Positions 55,219 to 62,500 of a DNA stretch of 64,000 nucleotides are shown piece after piece; within the stretch, counting starts at the first letter, position 1; the number at the start of each line of letters is the position of its first letter. This DNA comes from Devosia sp. XK-2 (lineage in GTDB: Bacteria; Pseudomonadota; Alphaproteobacteria; Rhizobiales; Devosiaceae): contig NZ_CP146608.1 of assembly GCF_037113415.1 (NCBI RefSeq), positions 310,001 through 374,000 on the forward strand. The letters are read 5' to 3'. The notes under the pieces were generated by a model, which ran no database searches, was not told where the DNA came from, and saw nothing but the letters and a program-made list of their open reading frames with translations. The translations under genes and the position numbers were made by a program.

Positions 55219-56142
55219 ATGATCGACACATCCATCCAGACAAATGTTCGTTCCAAACCCGTTCTGCCGCTCAGCACCACGCTGGGCCCGGTTCATATCG
55301 CGGTCACCGACCGCCAGAAGGCGCTTGCCATCTGGCAGGATGTCGTCGGCCTCGACCTGATCTCCGAAAGCGGCAATGTCCTCAGTCTGGGCGCTGGCGG
55401 CAAGGTGCTGATCGTGCTCGAAACCGGTGCCGCCCGTCCGGTCGCGCCGCGCAGCATCGGCCTTTACCATGTCGCCATTCACGTGCCGGCGCGCAGCGAT
55501 CTCGCGCAAATGGCCCTGCGGGCATTGCAGCGCAATGTCCGTATTTCGCCCACCGATCATCTGGTCTCGGAAGCCATCTATCTCTGGGATCTGGATGGCA
55601 ATGGCATCGAAATCACCTTCGAAACGCCCTGGCGCGGCACTTTGGGCGATCCCGACAAGGGCCAGACCTATGCCGTCACGGTCGATGGCAAGCCCCATTC
55701 GGGCCGCGAACCCATCGACCTCGATGGCCTTTTGGGCGAGCTCGGCCCCGACCCGGTTCTGGCCAGCCGCATGCCGGCGGGCACCCGCATCGGCCATGTC
55801 CATGTCCATGTCAACGATCTGCATAGGGCTATGGACTTCTACCGCGATGTACTCGGCTTTGCCGGCTTCCTGCTGATCCAGTCCTTCGGCATGGGCGATG
55901 TGGGCCTCGATTACATGCCCCATACCCTGGCCTTCAATATCTGGTCGGGTCCCAATGCCGCCCTGCCGCCGGCCGGCAGCGCGGGTCTGCGCTGGTTCAC
56001 CATTGTCCTGCCCGGCGCCGAAAGCCTGGCCGCGCTCAGGGTACGGCTCGAACAGGCCGGCGCCCCGCTCGATGTCGTCGGCAACGATCTTGAAACCCGC
56101 GACCCCTTCGGCAATCGCATCCGGCTCCGTCTGGCGGCTTGA
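55219..56142 (+). CDS. VOC family protein, CatE-like extradiol dioxygenase
   Basis: A 307-residue protein of the vicinal-oxygen-chelate superfamily with two VOC units (about 20-140 and 178-300). GPVHIAVTD and IGLYHVAIHVPAR lie in the first half, IGHVHVHVNDL and DYMPHTLAFNIW in the second, and a late acidic residue completes the usual 2-His-1-Glu metal site. The length and two-module layout match catechol-2,3-dioxygenases of the B. subtilis CatE type. ATG 55219 follows GGGAGGTCG. No linked meta-cleavage genes are present. Confidence 0.8.
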   Translation: MIDTSIQTNVRSKPVLPLSTTLGPVHIAVTDRQKALAIWQDVVGLDLISESGNVLSLGAGGKVLIVLETGAARPVAPRSIGLYHVAIHVPARSDLAQMALRALQRNVRISPTDHLVSEAIYLWDLDGNGIEITFETPWRGTLGDPDKGQTYAVTVDGKPHSGREPIDLDGLLGELGPDPVLASRMPAGTRIGHVHVHVNDLHRAMDFYRDVLGFAGFLLIQSFGMGDVGLDYMPHTLAFNIWSGPNAALPPAGSAGLRWFTIVLPGAESLAALRVRLEQAGAPLDVVGNDLETRDPFGNRIRLRLAA

Positions 56143-56188
56143 CCGGATCGGGCCTCTTGGCGACAGTCCGGTCCAAACGGAGAAGACC

Positions 56189-56734
56189 ATGCAATCCCAT
56201 CAGGCCGTCATAGATTTCTGGTTCGTCGAGCACGGTTACGACGACTGGTTCGGCGGCAAGCCCGAATTTGATGCGGCGCTGGCCGCCCGCTTTGCCAATC
56301 TGCATCCGCAGGTGGCTCGCGGCGAGGCCTGGACCTGGCGCGAAAGCCCGGAAGGGCGGCTGGCCGAAATCATCGTGCTCGATCAGTTCTCCCGCCAGCT
56401 CCATCGCGGCAGCGCCGAGGCCTTCGCCCAGGACAAGATGGCGCTAGCGCTGGCCCAGGAGGCCACTGCCGGCGGCCATGACATGGCCGTCGAGCATGAA
56501 TGGGCTATGTTCTTCTACATGCCCTATATGCACGCCGAGTCTCTGATCATTCAGAACGAAGGCGTTGGGCTGTTCGAGGCCTATGGCAACCAGGACGCTC
56601 TCGACTTCATGGTCAAGCATCGTGACACCATCGCCCGCTTCTCCCGTTTCCCCTTCCGCAACAAGGCCTTGGGGCGGCAGAGTACGGCCGAAGAGGAAGC
56701 CTATATGGCGGAAATGGGCGACCGGGTTTTCTGA
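56189..56734 (+). CDS. DUF924 family protein
   Basis: A 181-residue all-alpha protein of the DUF924 family (tetratricopeptide-like fold, function unknown). Typical pieces are VIDFWF (7-12), RLAEIIVLDQFSRQLHRGS (about 55-73), MFFYMPYMHAES (about 107-118) and the closing RFPFRNKALGRQSTAEEEAYM. The start ATG follows GGAGAAGACC, and it is probably cotranscribed with the VOC gene (46-base gap). Confidence 0.88.
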   Translation: MQSHQAVIDFWFVEHGYDDWFGGKPEFDAALAARFANLHPQVARGEAWTWRESPEGRLAEIIVLDQFSRQLHRGSAEAFAQDKMALALAQEATAGGHDMAVEHEWAMFFYMPYMHAESLIIQNEGVGLFEAYGNQDALDFMVKHRDTIARFSRFPFRNKALGRQSTAEEEAYMAEMGDRVF

Positions 56735-56752
56735 TCGGGCCGGCGCGCCGCC

Positions 56753-56997
56753 TGCCCGTCCATTGCATTGGTCTCCTAAGGCATGTTCGATTTGATCGGA
56801 ATCGGCGGTTCCTGCGCCTCCCTCCCCCTTGAGGGCTTCGAACCGCCCCGTAGGGCAAATCTCTCCGGCGGAGAGATTTGAGGTGAGAAGGATCGAGGGT
56901 GGGGGTGGTTTTGTGGGTCACCGATGGACCCCCACCCCCAGCCCCTCCCCTCAAGGGGGAGGGGAGCTGCCCGTCCGTTGCGTTGGTCTCCGAAAGG
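56753..56997. repeat. REP-type element with a 54-bp insertion, between 29-bp direct repeats
   Basis: TGCCCGTCCATTGCATTGG (from 56753) and TGCCCGTCCGTTGCGTTGG (from 56968) are direct copies of about 29 bases that bracket a REP-type element nearly identical to 51195-51380. In the left palindrome, 56836-56889 replaces two bases. This block contains the perfect hairpin CAAATCTCTCC-GGC-GGAGAGATTTG (56856-56880). The right direct repeat runs up to the ribosome site of the next gene. Confidence 0.7.
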
Positions 56998-57006
56998 AGA
57001 TGTCCC

Positions 57007-57180
57007 ATGGATATTGCCGGCCCCGCCTTTTGGCTGATCCTGCTCATCATTGGTGCTATCGCGCTGGGTGGCACCATGATCTATGGCATCATGCGCAATC
57101 GCAAACGCACCCTCTCGGACAAGGTGACCACCGAGCTCGAGACCCGGCGCGAATATGAGCGCGAGGATCACAACGCTTGA
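57007..57180 (+). CDS. Small single-helix membrane protein
   Basis: A 57-residue product from ATG 57007 after a strong AAAGGAGATG site. Residues 7-27 (FWLILLIIGAIALGGTMIYGI) form one membrane helix, followed by a basic then acidic cytoplasmic tail (RNRKRTLSDKV...EREDHNA). The family is not recognised. An efficient bidirectional terminator starts four bases after the stop, which supports a real transcription unit. Confidence 0.7.
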   Translation: MDIAGPAFWLILLIIGAIALGGTMIYGIMRNRKRTLSDKVTTELETRREYEREDHNA

Positions 57181-57184
57181 GATG

Positions 57185-57221
57185 AAAAAGGGGCGAACCG
57201 CATGCCGGTCCGCCCCTTTTT
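57185..57221. terminator. Bidirectional intrinsic terminator
   Basis: AAAAAGGGGCG (57185-57195) and CGCCCCTTTTT (57211-57221) pair perfectly, with an inner ACCG/CGGT extension. The A-tract and T-tract allow it to end both the small membrane gene (rightward) and the ABC gene (leftward). Confidence 0.82.
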
Positions 57222-57225
57222 GTCG

Positions 57226-59052
57226 TCAGGCCACAAGGCCCTTTGTCAGTTCCAGCGCCTGCCGCTCGAACAGCCGGCGATAGATGCCGCCATTGAGCCG
57301 GATGAGCTGTTCGTGGTTGCCTTCCTCGACAATTTTGCCCTTGTCGAAGACCAGCAGCCGGTCCAACGCCCGAACCGTGGATAGCCGGTGGGCGATCACC
57401 AGGGTCGTCCGGCCCACCATCAGCCGCTCCATAGCCTCTTGGATCATCACCTCGCTCTCGCTGTCCAGGCTCGATGTCGCCTCGTCCAGGATCAGGATCG
57501 GGGCGTTGGCCAGAAACGCCCGGGCAATAGCCACGCGCTGCCGCTCACCACCCGAAAGCTTCACCCCGCGCTCGCCCACCAGCGTTTCATAGCCCTTGGG
57601 CAGCTCCTGGATGAAATCATGCGCATTGGCCTGTTTGGCCGCCTCGATGATTTGGGCTCGGCTGGCCCCGGGACGGCCATAGGCAATGTTCTCGGCCAGC
57701 GTCCGGTGGAACAGGATCGGCTCCTGCTGCACAATGGCGATCTGCCCGCGCAGCGAACTTTGCAGATGCTCGGCAATGTTCTGCCCATCCACGGTGATGG
57801 CCCCGCCATTGACGTCATAGAGCCGCTGGATGAGCTTGACGAAAGTCGTCTTGCCCGAACCCGAATGGCCCACCAGCCCGACGCGCTCGCCCGGTTTGAT
57901 CTCGACCGAAAAGTCGCGATAAAGCGGGGTCGGATGCGCGCCATACTGGAAAGTGACTTTGTCGAACCTGATGCCGCCATCGGTGATGGCGATGGGCTTG
58001 GCGCCGGTCTTGTCGTCGATGCCGAGCGGCATGGCCGTCAGCGCCACCAGTTCCTCCATGTCGTTCACCGAGCGCTGCAGGTTGCGGATATGCATGCCCA
58101 CATCACGCAGATAACCCTGCAGAACAAAGAACATGGCGAGCACGAAGGTGATGTCGCCCGGGCTGGCCAGCCCCTGCGTCCACATATAAAGGCCAGTGCC
58201 CAGAATGCTGGCCTGCATGCCCACCATCAGGAAGCCCTGCAGCGTGCCGTTCAGGGTGCCGCGCTTCCAGGTGCGGCGGGTGCGGCTGTCCCATTTGGAC
58301 ATGACATGGCGCATCCGGCCTTCCTCGCGCGTTTCCGCGCCAAAGGCCTTGACCACGCTATTGCAGCTCACCGCATCGGCCAGGGCGCCACCCAGGCGCG
58401 TGTCCCAGGCATTTGCAAGGCTCGCTGCCGGAGCGACATAGCCCATCGACATGGCCACGGTGAAGCCGATATAGATCAGCGACCCGATCGCCACCATCAC
58501 ACCCATCACCGGCCAGAAGCTGCCGAGCAGGATCGAGGCGCCGACCAGCATCACCACCGAGGGCAACAGGGCCACCAGGAGGATGTCGTTGAGCGCATCC
58601 AGTGCCCACATGCCGCGCGTGATCTTGCGCACGGTCGAGCCGGCAAAACTATTGGCATGCCAATCGGTCGAGAAGCGCTGCACCCGGTGAAAGCCGTCAT
58701 TGACGATATCCGCCATCATCTTGAGCGTCAGCTTGATGATGCCGTTGAAGATGAAAAAGCGCAGGGCAACGCTGGTCAGCCCAAGGCCAACAACAATGGC
58801 AAAGGCATTGAGCGCGTCAGACGTCGCGGCGCCGTCGCTGCCGGCAATGGCATCGACGATGCGGCCGGAAAACAGCGGCACCATCACCTCGGCCAGGGTC
58901 GAGGCAATGACCAGCCCGCAGATCAGGGCAATGCGCGCTGGCTGGTCCTGCCAGTGGCGAAAGGTAAAGCCGAGCACATTGCGGAATGCGTCGGCACGGA
59001 AATCGAGCTTCTTGCGACTCATTTGGTGTGTCCGGTGCCGTTCTCCGGCCAC
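57226..59052 (-). CDS. ABC exporter (membrane-ATPase fusion)
   Basis: A 608-residue exporter half expected to form a homodimer. Six membrane helices (about 38-325) precede an ATPase domain with GHSGSGKTT (about 398-406), LSGGERQR and ILILDEATSSLDSE, all canonical. GTG 59052 follows GAGGAACC; ATG 59022 (MSRKKLDF) is the alternative start. The 5' region carries a leader ORF and an intrinsic terminator (59138-59236), so expression is probably set by attenuation. The cargo is unknown; drugs, peptides or lipids are usual. Confidence 0.9.
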   Translation of the reverse strand: MAGERHRTHQMSRKKLDFRADAFRNVLGFTFRHWQDQPARIALICGLVIASTLAEVMVPLFSGRIVDAIAGSDGAATSDALNAFAIVVGLGLTSVALRFFIFNGIIKLTLKMMADIVNDGFHRVQRFSTDWHANSFAGSTVRKITRGMWALDALNDILLVALLPSVVMLVGASILLGSFWPVMGVMVAIGSLIYIGFTVAMSMGYVAPAASLANAWDTRLGGALADAVSCNSVVKAFGAETREEGRMRHVMSKWDSRTRRTWKRGTLNGTLQGFLMVGMQASILGTGLYMWTQGLASPGDITFVLAMFFVLQGYLRDVGMHIRNLQRSVNDMEELVALTAMPLGIDDKTGAKPIAITDGGIRFDKVTFQYGAHPTPLYRDFSVEIKPGERVGLVGHSGSGKTTFVKLIQRLYDVNGGAITVDGQNIAEHLQSSLRGQIAIVQQEPILFHRTLAENIAYGRPGASRAQIIEAAKQANAHDFIQELPKGYETLVGERGVKLSGGERQRVAIARAFLANAPILILDEATSSLDSESEVMIQEAMERLMVGRTTLVIAHRLSTVRALDRLLVFDKGKIVEEGNHEQLIRLNGGIYRRLFERQALELTKGLVA

Positions 59053-59137
59053 CGGTTCCTCAAAGCAGGAAATGAAAGACGCAGTTGGGGCCTGTAGGTC
59101 CGGCGCCCGCGGGCGCGCTCAACTGCAGGGAATACGG

Positions 59138-59167
59138 AAAAAACCGCTGGTGATCAGGCCAGGACGG
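59138..59167 (-). terminator. Intrinsic terminator in the ABC exporter leader
   Basis: In the leftward transcript CCG-UC-CUGG pairs with CCAG-CGG around CCUGAUCA, directly followed by UUUUUU. It lies after the leader ORF and 86 bases before the exporter start, the position of an attenuator. Confidence 0.72.
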
Positions 59168-59178
59168 CGGACCACGTG

Positions 59179-59207
59179 GGGCAAAGACCTAAGGTCGGAA
59201 ATTGCCC
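59179..59207 (-). promoter_or_regulatory. Hairpin over the leader-peptide stop codon
   Basis: In the leftward RNA GGGCAA (59202-59207 on the plus strand as TTGCCC) pairs with UUGCCC (59179-59184). Inside it GACC pairs with GGUC around UUA. The UAG stop of the leader ORF falls in the loop and inner stem, so a ribosome at the end of the ORF would open this structure. Confidence 0.6.
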
Positions 59208-59236
59208 ATGAGGGGAGAATAAATCACTGCTGTCAT
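59189..59236 (-). CDS. 15-residue leader peptide MTAVIYSPLMGNFRP
   Basis: ATG 59236 follows the strong AAGGGGAGG ribosome site at a normal distance and is followed by 14 more codons and TAG. The peptide is rich in neither one amino acid nor rare codons; it ends in Phe-Arg-Pro, and a terminal proline before a stop slows termination. The ribosome site AGGGGAG can also pair perfectly with CUCCCCU inside the ORF. It precedes a terminator and an ABC exporter, the standard layout of drug- or amino-acid-responsive attenuation. I do not know it as a described leader. Confidence 0.6.
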   Translation of the reverse strand: MTAVIYSPLMGNFRP

Positions 59237-59268
59237 GCAACGCCTCCCCTTGTCTTGAAATTGAAGCG

Positions 59269-59296
59269 GCGAACGGTTTGTAGCCAAACCGTTCGC
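59269..59296 (-). promoter_or_regulatory. Perfect 12-bp hairpin upstream of the leader peptide
   Basis: GCGAACGGTTTG and CAAACCGTTCGC flank a TAGC loop. It lies 33 bases before the leader ATG. It could shield the 5' end of the leader RNA or be a small terminator for upstream leftward transcription, though no T-run follows. Confidence 0.5.
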
Positions 59297-59601
59297 CCTT
59301 GCCAATGCCAAAAATATGATCAGTCCGCGCGGTGATGCAGGAAGGCCACAGCGTCGTGGACCAGGTGGAAGGGGAGGCTTGTGGTCAGTCAACGGCCTGG
59401 GGCCGTCCAGCATCCAAGGGGCCACCCTCGGCCCTAAGCCGAGCGCTCTATATTTGGGGTGTCTTCTGTGGGGTGGCTTGCGGACTGACTGGCTTTGTTA
59501 ATAGCAATCTGAAAGCGGACTTTCGACTACACTAGGGCCGTTGTCGCTCGTCAAACATCCAGTGTGACGGACAACTAGCATTTCTCAATCTACGGACTAG
59601 G

Positions 59602-60114
59602 ATGTGCACATCATATTGGGGAGCCTTGAAGAATATGGAGCGCGTACAGGAAACGCCCGTCTTGGCAATCCGTCTGATAGCTTGGTACGTCGCTGCGCTG
59701 ATCGGCTTTTGGATTCTCCAGATCCTTCTTAGTGTTTTGATGAATGTTAACTCGTCATTTGGTGGGATGGTGGCAGTCATTCTGGCCGCTATGATCCCAG
59801 GCGACATCTATTTCCGGCGCACAGGCCAATTACCCTCGAACGGTTTCGGTTGGCGCTTGGCGATCGCGTTCGCCCTAAGCAGCTTATGTGTCAGTGCACT
59901 TCAGCTTGTTGCGTCTATAGGCCTCGGCAACGTCCAAATTCAAACGCTCGCGAGCGACCCTCAGTTTCTGCTCTTTTTGCTATTCTTTCACATTGTCATC
60001 CTCGGCCCGCTGAAATGGTGCTTCGGTTGGGGAGCATCCACACGGCAACGCGCCGTAGACAGAAAAGCCGCAAAATCCGCCCCGGCCGAGCAGAAAACGA
60101 TAGCAAATGATTGA
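59602..60114 (+). CDS. Four-helix membrane protein, ABZJ_00895-like
   Basis: A 170-residue product with four hydrophobic segments (about 20-50, 53-68, 85-110, 120-140). The pattern of helices and the central PGDIYFRRTGQLPSNGFGWRLAI resembles the small ABZJ_00895 family, whose function is unknown; the match is from memory and weak. The start may be ATG 59635. Codon use is clearly less GC-rich than in the neighbours (TTA, GTA and AAC/AAT codons), suggesting recent transfer. It stands alone between two repeat-rich gaps. Confidence 0.55.
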   Translation: MCTSYWGALKNMERVQETPVLAIRLIAWYVAALIGFWILQILLSVLMNVNSSFGGMVAVILAAMIPGDIYFRRTGQLPSNGFGWRLAIAFALSSLCVSALQLVASIGLGNVQIQTLASDPQFLLFLLFFHIVILGPLKWCFGWGASTRQRAVDRKAAKSAPAEQKTIAND

Positions 60115-60227
60115 TCAGGATAGATCGGGGCAGTGACCGGAAGACAATGTCAATTCGATCAGCGACGGCTACCGGGCAGACCCCGACGGTCTGCCAGTGA
60201 CCACAATGGGGTCGGATGCTGCCCCCT

Positions 60228-60320
60228 TCTCCTCCCTCCCCCTTGTGGGGAGGGAAGCGAGATAGGACTTAGCTTCAGCTAAGTCCGTTGAATCGAGCAG
60301 GGTGGGGGTGTCGGGCTCTC
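60228..60320. repeat. REP-type element with alternative hairpin insert
   Basis: CTCCCTCCCCCTTGTGGGGAGGG is followed by AGCGAGATAGGACTTAGCTT, whose GGACTTAGCTTCAGCTAAGTCC forms a perfect 9-10 bp hairpin, and then by AGGGTGGGGGTGTCGG. The conserved ends thus bracket a swapped central hairpin. Confidence 0.65.
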
Positions 60321-60462
60321 AACGCATTGAGACGACAGGCAATTCACAAAGTAATCCCCGCCCCCTGCATCGTCCCCCATACTGCTCCCGTCCTCACCGA
60401 CAACACGCGGGACCGACGAACTTCGAGCCGTCCCGAAGGGCCGGACGCGCCGGTGGCGCGGC

Positions 60463-60500
60463 TGGAGGCAAGAAGGCCATGAGAGCTGCGCTCGAATGGC
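60463..60500. repeat. Second copy of the AAGGCCATGAGAGC repeat
   Basis: AGGCAAGAAGGCCATGAGAGCTGCGCTCGAATGG matches 38445-38482 in about 31 of 34 positions, in the same orientation. Confidence 0.55.
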
Positions 60501-60700
60501 AAGGGGTGAGGAGGCAGGCCGCACGGTGTCGATCGGGCGGAGGCGTGTATGCTGACCACCGGTCGCTCAACTGAAGCGAACGGCGACAGGCGGCGATGGA
60601 TGTTTCGGCATCCGGGCCAAAGGTCTGTGCCGGTCGTGGATGGGATGAGCAACCCGCAAGGGGGCCGCTCGATGCATGCGTCCGAAATCCTGTTCGTGGG

Positions 60701-60747
60701 AAGCGGCTTTCGCCTCTTCTTTAATTTAACCGAGGCGAAAGCCGCTT
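60701..60747. terminator. Perfect 16-bp inverted repeat, terminator-like
   Basis: AAGCGGCTTTCGCCTC (60701-60716) and GAGGCGAAAGCCGCTT (60732-60747) are perfect arms with an A/T-rich 15-base loop, followed rightward by TTTTC. It could end the leftward 42-residue gene (60799-60927) or protect an RNA. No gene is seen just upstream on the plus strand. Confidence 0.55.
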
Positions 60748-60798
60748 TTCACCGTGTAACCGCAAGGCCAATGGGCCAGGCGGCGCTTCAACGCGTCG

Positions 60799-60927
60799 TC
60801 AATCCACCTTCCGCGCGCCCGGCGCGACCATGCCCTTGGTCCGCATCTGGCCATAGGCCAATGCGAAGGAAAAGACGCCGAAAATGCCAAGAACGGCGGC
60901 GATGACCAGAATGATGCCAGTGGACAT
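60799..60927 (-). CDS. 42-residue single-helix membrane protein
   Basis: ATG 60927 lies behind CTGGAGGTTTTCC, a strong ribosome site. The product starts MSTGIILVIAAVLGIFGVFSF (one membrane helix, residues 4-24) and ends with a basic tail (MRTKGMVAPGARKVD). It has the look of a small regulatory or accessory membrane protein, but no family is recognised. It is divergent from the aminopeptidase gene at 61088. Confidence 0.6.
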   Translation of the reverse strand: MSTGIILVIAAVLGIFGVFSFALAYGQMRTKGMVAPGARKVD

Positions 60928-61087
60928 GGAAAACCTCCAGATAGGAATGGCTTTCATGTTCCATCGCTCGCGCGAGTTCGGTTTGATCCCGATCAACGGA
61001 TTTTACGATTTTGCCCGGGTGGCGCGGCAGCGGCTGGAGCGATAGGCTCGCTCCAATTGATTCAAGAGCAAGAAGGCATTTGCCCAA

Positions 61088-62329
61088 ATGAGCAATTCCC
61101 CCATCGATCCGGTTAAACTCGACAAGCTTGGCGAAGTGGCCATCAAGGTCGGCCTGCAGCTCGCCGAGGGGCAGGACCTGATCATCACCGCGCCCATGAC
61201 TGCCGCGCCCCTGGTGCGTCGCATCACTGAGCACGCCTACAAGGCCGGCGCGGGACTGGTGACCACTATCTATTCCGACGAAGAGGCGACCCTGTCCCGC
61301 TTCCGCCACGCCAAGGATGCCAGTTTCGATCGCGCCGCCGGCTGGCTCTATGCCGGCATGGCCGAGGCTTACAAGAACAATGCCGCGCGTCTCGCCATTT
61401 CCGGCGACAATCCCATGATGCTGGCCAATGAGGACCCCGAAAAGGTTTCCCGCGCCAATCGCGCCAATTCGGCTGCCTATCGCCCGGCGCTCGAGCTGAT
61501 CACTGGCTTCGACATAAACTGGAACATCGTTTCCTATCCCACGCCCAACTGGGCCAAGCTGGTCTTCCCCAACGATCCCGAAGACGTCGCCATCGCCAAG
61601 CTGGCCGATGCCATCTTCAAGGCTTCGCGGGTCGATCAGGACGATCCCATTGCCGCCTGGAAGGCGCATAATGCCAATCTCAAGGCCCGCTGGACCTGGC
61701 TCAATGGCAAAAAGTTCTCGGCCCTGAAATATACCGGCCCGGGCACCGATCTTACCGTTGGCCTCGCCGATGGCCATCGCTGGAAAGGCGGCGCCTCCGA
61801 AGCCAAGAACGGGGTCACCTGCAATCCCAATATCCCCACCGAGGAAGTCTTCACCACCCCGCATCGCCTGCGGGTGGAGGGTACTGTCGCGGCCACCAAG
61901 CCCCTTAGCCACAATGGCACGCTGATCGAGAACATCCAGGCCCGCTTTGAAGGCGGCCGCATGGTCGAGCTCAAGGCGACCAAGGGTGAGAATGTCTTTA
62001 ACAAGGTGCTCGATACCGATGAAGGCGCGCGGCGCCTCGGCGAAGTGGCCCTGGTGCCCCATTCCTCGCCCATCTCGGCCTCGGGCATCCTCTTCTACAA
62101 CACCCTCTACGACGAAAATGCGAGCTGCCACATCGCCATGGGCCAGTGCTATGCGGACTGTTTCGACGGCGGCAAGGAGCTGACCCAGGATCAGATTTTC
62201 GCCCAGGGCGGTAACAAGTCACTGATCCATATCGACTGGATGATCGGCTCGGACAAGGTCGATATCGACGGCGTCCATGCCGACGGCACGACCGAGCCGG
62301 TCATGCGCAAGGGCGAATGGGCGTTCTGA
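61088..62329 (+). CDS. M29 family aminopeptidase
   Basis: A 413-residue dinuclear-metal aminopeptidase of the M29 (thermophilic-type, AmpS/AmpT) family, which trims N-terminal residues from peptides in the cytoplasm. Metal ligands are visible as a glutamate in NIPTEEVFTTPH (about 250), EVALVPHSSP (E and H, about 318-323), the Tyr and His in FYNTLYDENASCHIAMG (about 332-348) and HIDWMIGS (about 378-385). The ATG is preceded only by a weak ribosome site (AAGAAGG). Confidence 0.93.
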   Translation: MSNSPIDPVKLDKLGEVAIKVGLQLAEGQDLIITAPMTAAPLVRRITEHAYKAGAGLVTTIYSDEEATLSRFRHAKDASFDRAAGWLYAGMAEAYKNNAARLAISGDNPMMLANEDPEKVSRANRANSAAYRPALELITGFDINWNIVSYPTPNWAKLVFPNDPEDVAIAKLADAIFKASRVDQDDPIAAWKAHNANLKARWTWLNGKKFSALKYTGPGTDLTVGLADGHRWKGGASEAKNGVTCNPNIPTEEVFTTPHRLRVEGTVAATKPLSHNGTLIENIQARFEGGRMVELKATKGENVFNKVLDTDEGARRLGEVALVPHSSPISASGILFYNTLYDENASCHIAMGQCYADCFDGGKELTQDQIFAQGGNKSLIHIDWMIGSDKVDIDGVHADGTTEPVMRKGEWAF

Positions 62330-62339
62330 GGACGGGCCT

Positions 62340-62485
62340 TTCTTCACCTCTCCCCTGAGGGGAGAGGTCGGCGCAAAGCGCCGGGTGAGGGGTTCAGCGC
62401 CCGTGCGACCCAATGCGCTCCCACAACACTGAACCCCTCACCCCGACCCTCTCCCCTCAGGGGAGAGGGAGCCGAGACTCCGGGA
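62340..62485. repeat. REP-type element between aminopeptidase and ppk2
   Basis: CCTCTCCCCTGAGGGGAGAGG near 62348 and CCTCTCCCCTCAGGGGAGAGG near 62450, with GGGTGAGGGGTTCAG and CTGAACCCCTCACCC as facing arms. It is the most regular example of the TGAG family here. Confidence 0.7.
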
Positions 62486-62500
62486 TAGCCGGGCCGGGGG

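Larger units (their letters stand above)
59053..59601. other. Long regulatory/intergenic gap
   Basis: Leftward it holds the attenuator-like leader of the ABC exporter (59138-59296, listed separately). From 59300 to 59601 no gene is seen. The base composition falls there (A/T-rich stretches such as 59325-59330 and 59495-59510) and a weak CCCTCGGCCCTAAGCCGAG hairpin lies near 59423. Confidence 0.5.
60115..60798. other. Gene-free, repeat-rich region
   Basis: No supportable gene is seen in 684 bases. It contains a REP-type core (60236-60310), a second short dispersed repeat (60463-60500) and a 16-bp perfect hairpin (60701-60747). Confidence 0.6.

Noticed and set aside
57226..59052. Pairing the third ABC exporter with those at 47457-51199 as one system
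   Set aside because: It has complete canonical ATPase motifs, is 6 kb away on the other strand and has its own leader, so a separate homodimer is more likely.
60549..60905. 118-codon ORF over the hairpin region
   Set aside because: No ribosome site, low-complexity Arg/Pro product, and it runs through the perfect hairpin and the antisense of the 42-residue gene.
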